A stretch of 7,558 nucleotides of DNA from Flavobacteriaceae bacterium (GTDB lineage: Bacteria > Bacteroidota > Bacteroidia > Flavobacteriales > Flavobacteriaceae): contig CANCFZ010000118.1 of NCBI GenBank assembly GCA_947377425.1, forward strand, positions 1 through 7,558, read 5' to 3'. Below are positions 6,443 through 7,558 of this stretch, piece by piece (positions within the stretch are counted from its first letter, which is position 1; the number at the start of each line of letters is the position of its first letter). A program made the translations under genes and the position numbers. The notes beneath the pieces are model-generated. The model was not told the origin of the DNA. It did not search any database and saw only the letters and a list, made by a program, of their open reading frames with translations.

Positions 6443-7408
6443 CTACAAATCATTCAACATTTTAGAAATCTCGTCTAATTTTGGAGTTAATATGATTTCA
6501 ATTCTTCTGTTTTTAGATTTCCCTTCTGGAGTGTCATTACTCATTAACGGAGCAAATTCTCCACGACCGGCAGCTGTTAAATTTTGTTTATTAACACCTT
6601 TGTTTTCAGACAGAATGTTGACAATTGCTGTTGCTCTTTTAGTAGACAAATCCCAATTGCTTTCAATGCCGCCACCAAGATTTCCTGTAATTTTATCATC
6701 ATCAGTATGTCCTTCAATCAAAATAGATAAATCTGGATTTTGCGCCAAAACTTTTCCTACTTCAACAACTGCAGTTTTTCCTTCGGCATTTACAGCCCAA
6801 CTTCCTGTTTGAAACAGCAATTTATTTTCCATAGAAACGTACACTTTTCCGTCTTTTTCATGAACCGTCAATCCTTTACCATCAAATGCTTTTAGCGATT
6901 TCATCAAGGTTTCTTTCAGTTTTTTCATGCTTGCGTCTTTGGCAGCTATGTAGGATTCTAATTCACTTAATCGTTTCGAACTTGAATCTAAATCGGCTTT
7001 CAATTTATTTAATCGTTCTTGTTCCGCTGCCAATGATTTTTCTTTGGCTTCTAATTGCGCTAACAATTCACGATTTTTATTGATATTGGCAGACAACGCA
7101 TCATTACTATCTTTTTCTAAAGCATTGTAGGAAGCTTGAAGCGTTTTCAAACTCTTATCTACTGCTGCATAATCGGCTTGCAATTTATCACGCTCGGATT
7201 TTAGCTTGTCGCCGTCGGATTTTAATTTAGCACTGTCTATTTCTAATTGATTTTTAGCTTTATTCAATGCTTCGTTATCATCCGAAAGTTGTCTGTTTTC
7301 TTTCTTTAAATCGGCAAATTTATTTTCCAAATCATTGTATATCTTTTTAGAAACACATGATGTTGAAAGTGCTAACACTAGTAATCCTAAGGAAATTTTC
7401 TTAATCAT
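6443..7408 (-). CDS. OmpA/MotB-domain coiled-coil lipoprotein
   Basis: This 321-residue protein is a probable outer-membrane lipoprotein that binds peptidoglycan. The signal peptide ends LSTSC, with Cys18 as the likely lipid site; Ser at -3 makes the lipobox imperfect. Residues about 22-175 are a long charged coiled coil rich in Lys, Glu, Leu and Ala, with near-exact heptad repeats (KLKS at 61-64 and 68-71). The C-terminal OmpA-like domain (about 190-310) contains ILIEGHTDDD (229-238), NWDLSTKRA (251-259) and AAGRGEFAPL (279-288), and ends with NRRIEIIL (300-307). Asp236 and Arg258 correspond to the pair that binds diaminopimelate in OmpA-family proteins; the longer insert between them resembles MotB. 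It lies between the terminator of the preceding nuclease gene and the efflux region and has its own -7 motif, so it is probably monocistronic. A general envelope-tethering role is likely; no link to the pump is shown. Confidence 0.93.
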   Translation of the reverse strand: MIKKISLGLLVLALSTSCVSKKIYNDLENKFADLKKENRQLSDDNEALNKAKNQLEIDSAKLKSDGDKLKSERDKLQADYAAVDKSLKTLQASYNALEKDSNDALSANINKNRELLAQLEAKEKSLAAEQERLNKLKADLDSSSKRLSELESYIAAKDASMKKLKETLMKSLKAFDGKGLTVHEKDGKVYVSMENKLLFQTGSWAVNAEGKTAVVEVGKVLAQNPDLSILIEGHTDDDKITGNLGGGIESNWDLSTKRATAIVNILSENKGVNKQNLTAAGRGEFAPLMSNDTPEGKSKNRRIEIILTPKLDEISKMLNDL

Positions 7409-7424
7409 TTTATTTGTATTTATT

Positions 7425-7432
7425 GAATCAAA
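7425..7432 (-). promoter_or_regulatory. Putative -7 promoter element for the OmpA-like gene
   Basis: On the minus strand TAATTTTG, a perfect match to the Bacteroidota -7 consensus TAnnTTTG, lies 16 bp before the ATG at 7408. I find no clear TTG at the usual -33 distance. Just upstream is a small inverted repeat ACCAT-CAAA-ATGGT (7438-7451). The short leader ends in an A-rich stretch, ACAAATAAA, as usual for this phylum instead of a Shine-Dalgarno sequence. Confidence 0.42.
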
Positions 7433-7462
7433 ATTAAACCATCAAAATGGTAGTTCATCTAT

Positions 7463-7498
7463 TAAAAAATAGTGTTATTGACATTGTTATTAACACTA
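7463..7498 (-). terminator. Intrinsic terminator of the exodeoxyribonuclease gene
   Basis: On the minus strand an 8-bp perfect stem TAGTGTTA / TAACACTA (7491-7498 and 7470-7477) encloses a 13-nt loop and is followed at once by six T residues (7464-7469). It starts 3 bp after the stop codon of the nuclease gene at the right edge. It separates that gene from the OmpA-like gene. The stem is AT-rich but the position and T tract are typical. Confidence 0.75.
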
Positions 7499-7501
7499 CA
7501 A

Positions 7502-7558
7502 TTAATCAATTTCAACCACAATTGGGCAATGGTCAGAATGTTTGGCTTCGGGCAAAAT
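7502..7558 (-). CDS. xth: Exodeoxyribonuclease III-like protein, C-terminal 18 residues (partial)
   Basis: Only the last 18 codons and the TAA stop are in the window; the gene continues beyond the right edge. The visible peptide is ILPEAKHSDHCPIVVEID. The SDH triad followed by a short hydrophobic strand is the conserved C-terminal end of the endonuclease/exonuclease/phosphatase fold. The His of SDH is the general base in exonuclease III and AP endonucleases. The LPEA-HSDHCP form resembles Bacteroidota exodeoxyribonuclease III, which repairs abasic sites in DNA. Another member of the same fold cannot be excluded from so short a piece. A strong terminator follows directly. Confidence 0.65.
   Translation of the reverse strand: MLPEAKHSDHCPIVVEID

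Noticed and set aside
6394..6465. Plus-strand 23-codon frame beginning MPKENLRAHV
   Set aside because: Very short, with no hydrophobic or domain signal, and overlapping the 3' end of the OmpA-like gene; expected by chance.
6492..7083. Plus-strand frames at 6492-6812 and 6886-7083
   Set aside because: Antisense shadows of the OmpA-domain lipoprotein, whose motifs are unambiguous.
1..7558. Search for a tRNA, rRNA, CRISPR array, insertion sequence, phage or toxin-antitoxin module
   Set aside because: Almost all of the window is accounted for by envelope and efflux genes. I saw no regularly spaced repeats, transposase motifs, terminal repeats or tRNA-like folds.

Overview
The window is an AT-rich stretch from a member of the Bacteroidota, most likely a Flavobacteriaceae such as Flavobacterium. 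The evidence is the A-rich leaders without a Shine-Dalgarno sequence, two perfect TAnnTTTG-type -7 promoter motifs, and the style of the OmpA-like lipoprotein and efflux proteins. All supported genes lie on the minus strand, so transcription runs from high to low coordinates.

From the right edge: the last 18 codons of an exodeoxyribonuclease III-like gene (7502-7558), followed by a clear intrinsic terminator (7463-7498). Next is a separately promoted coiled-coil OmpA/MotB-domain lipoprotein (6443-7408). A 176-bp regulatory gap (6267-6442) then leads to an unrecognised 131-residue exported protein (5871-6266).

The rest is a complete tripartite RND efflux system. It comprises a lipoprotein membrane-fusion adaptor (4623-5705), an AcrB-like HAE1 inner-membrane pump (1429-4593) and a TolC/OprM-type outer-membrane lipoprotein channel (3-1436). 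The adaptor-pump gap is 29 bp and the pump and channel genes overlap by 8 bp, so they are probably co-transcribed. Together they would carry a substrate from the inner membrane or periplasm to the outside, driven by the proton gradient. No local regulator gene is visible.

The least ordinary part is 5706-5870. It holds a 36-codon ORF encoding a probable single-span membrane peptide, in phase with the exported-protein gene beyond its TGA stop and spaced 27 bp from each neighbour. It is bracketed by two inverted repeats with 2-bp centres. Either this is a small pump-associated protein, or the segment is the operator region of the efflux genes, or both. A second point is that the pump keeps the proton-relay residues but appears to lack the phenylalanine trap of AcrB. 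The rest is ordinary, and I do not see a wholly new system.
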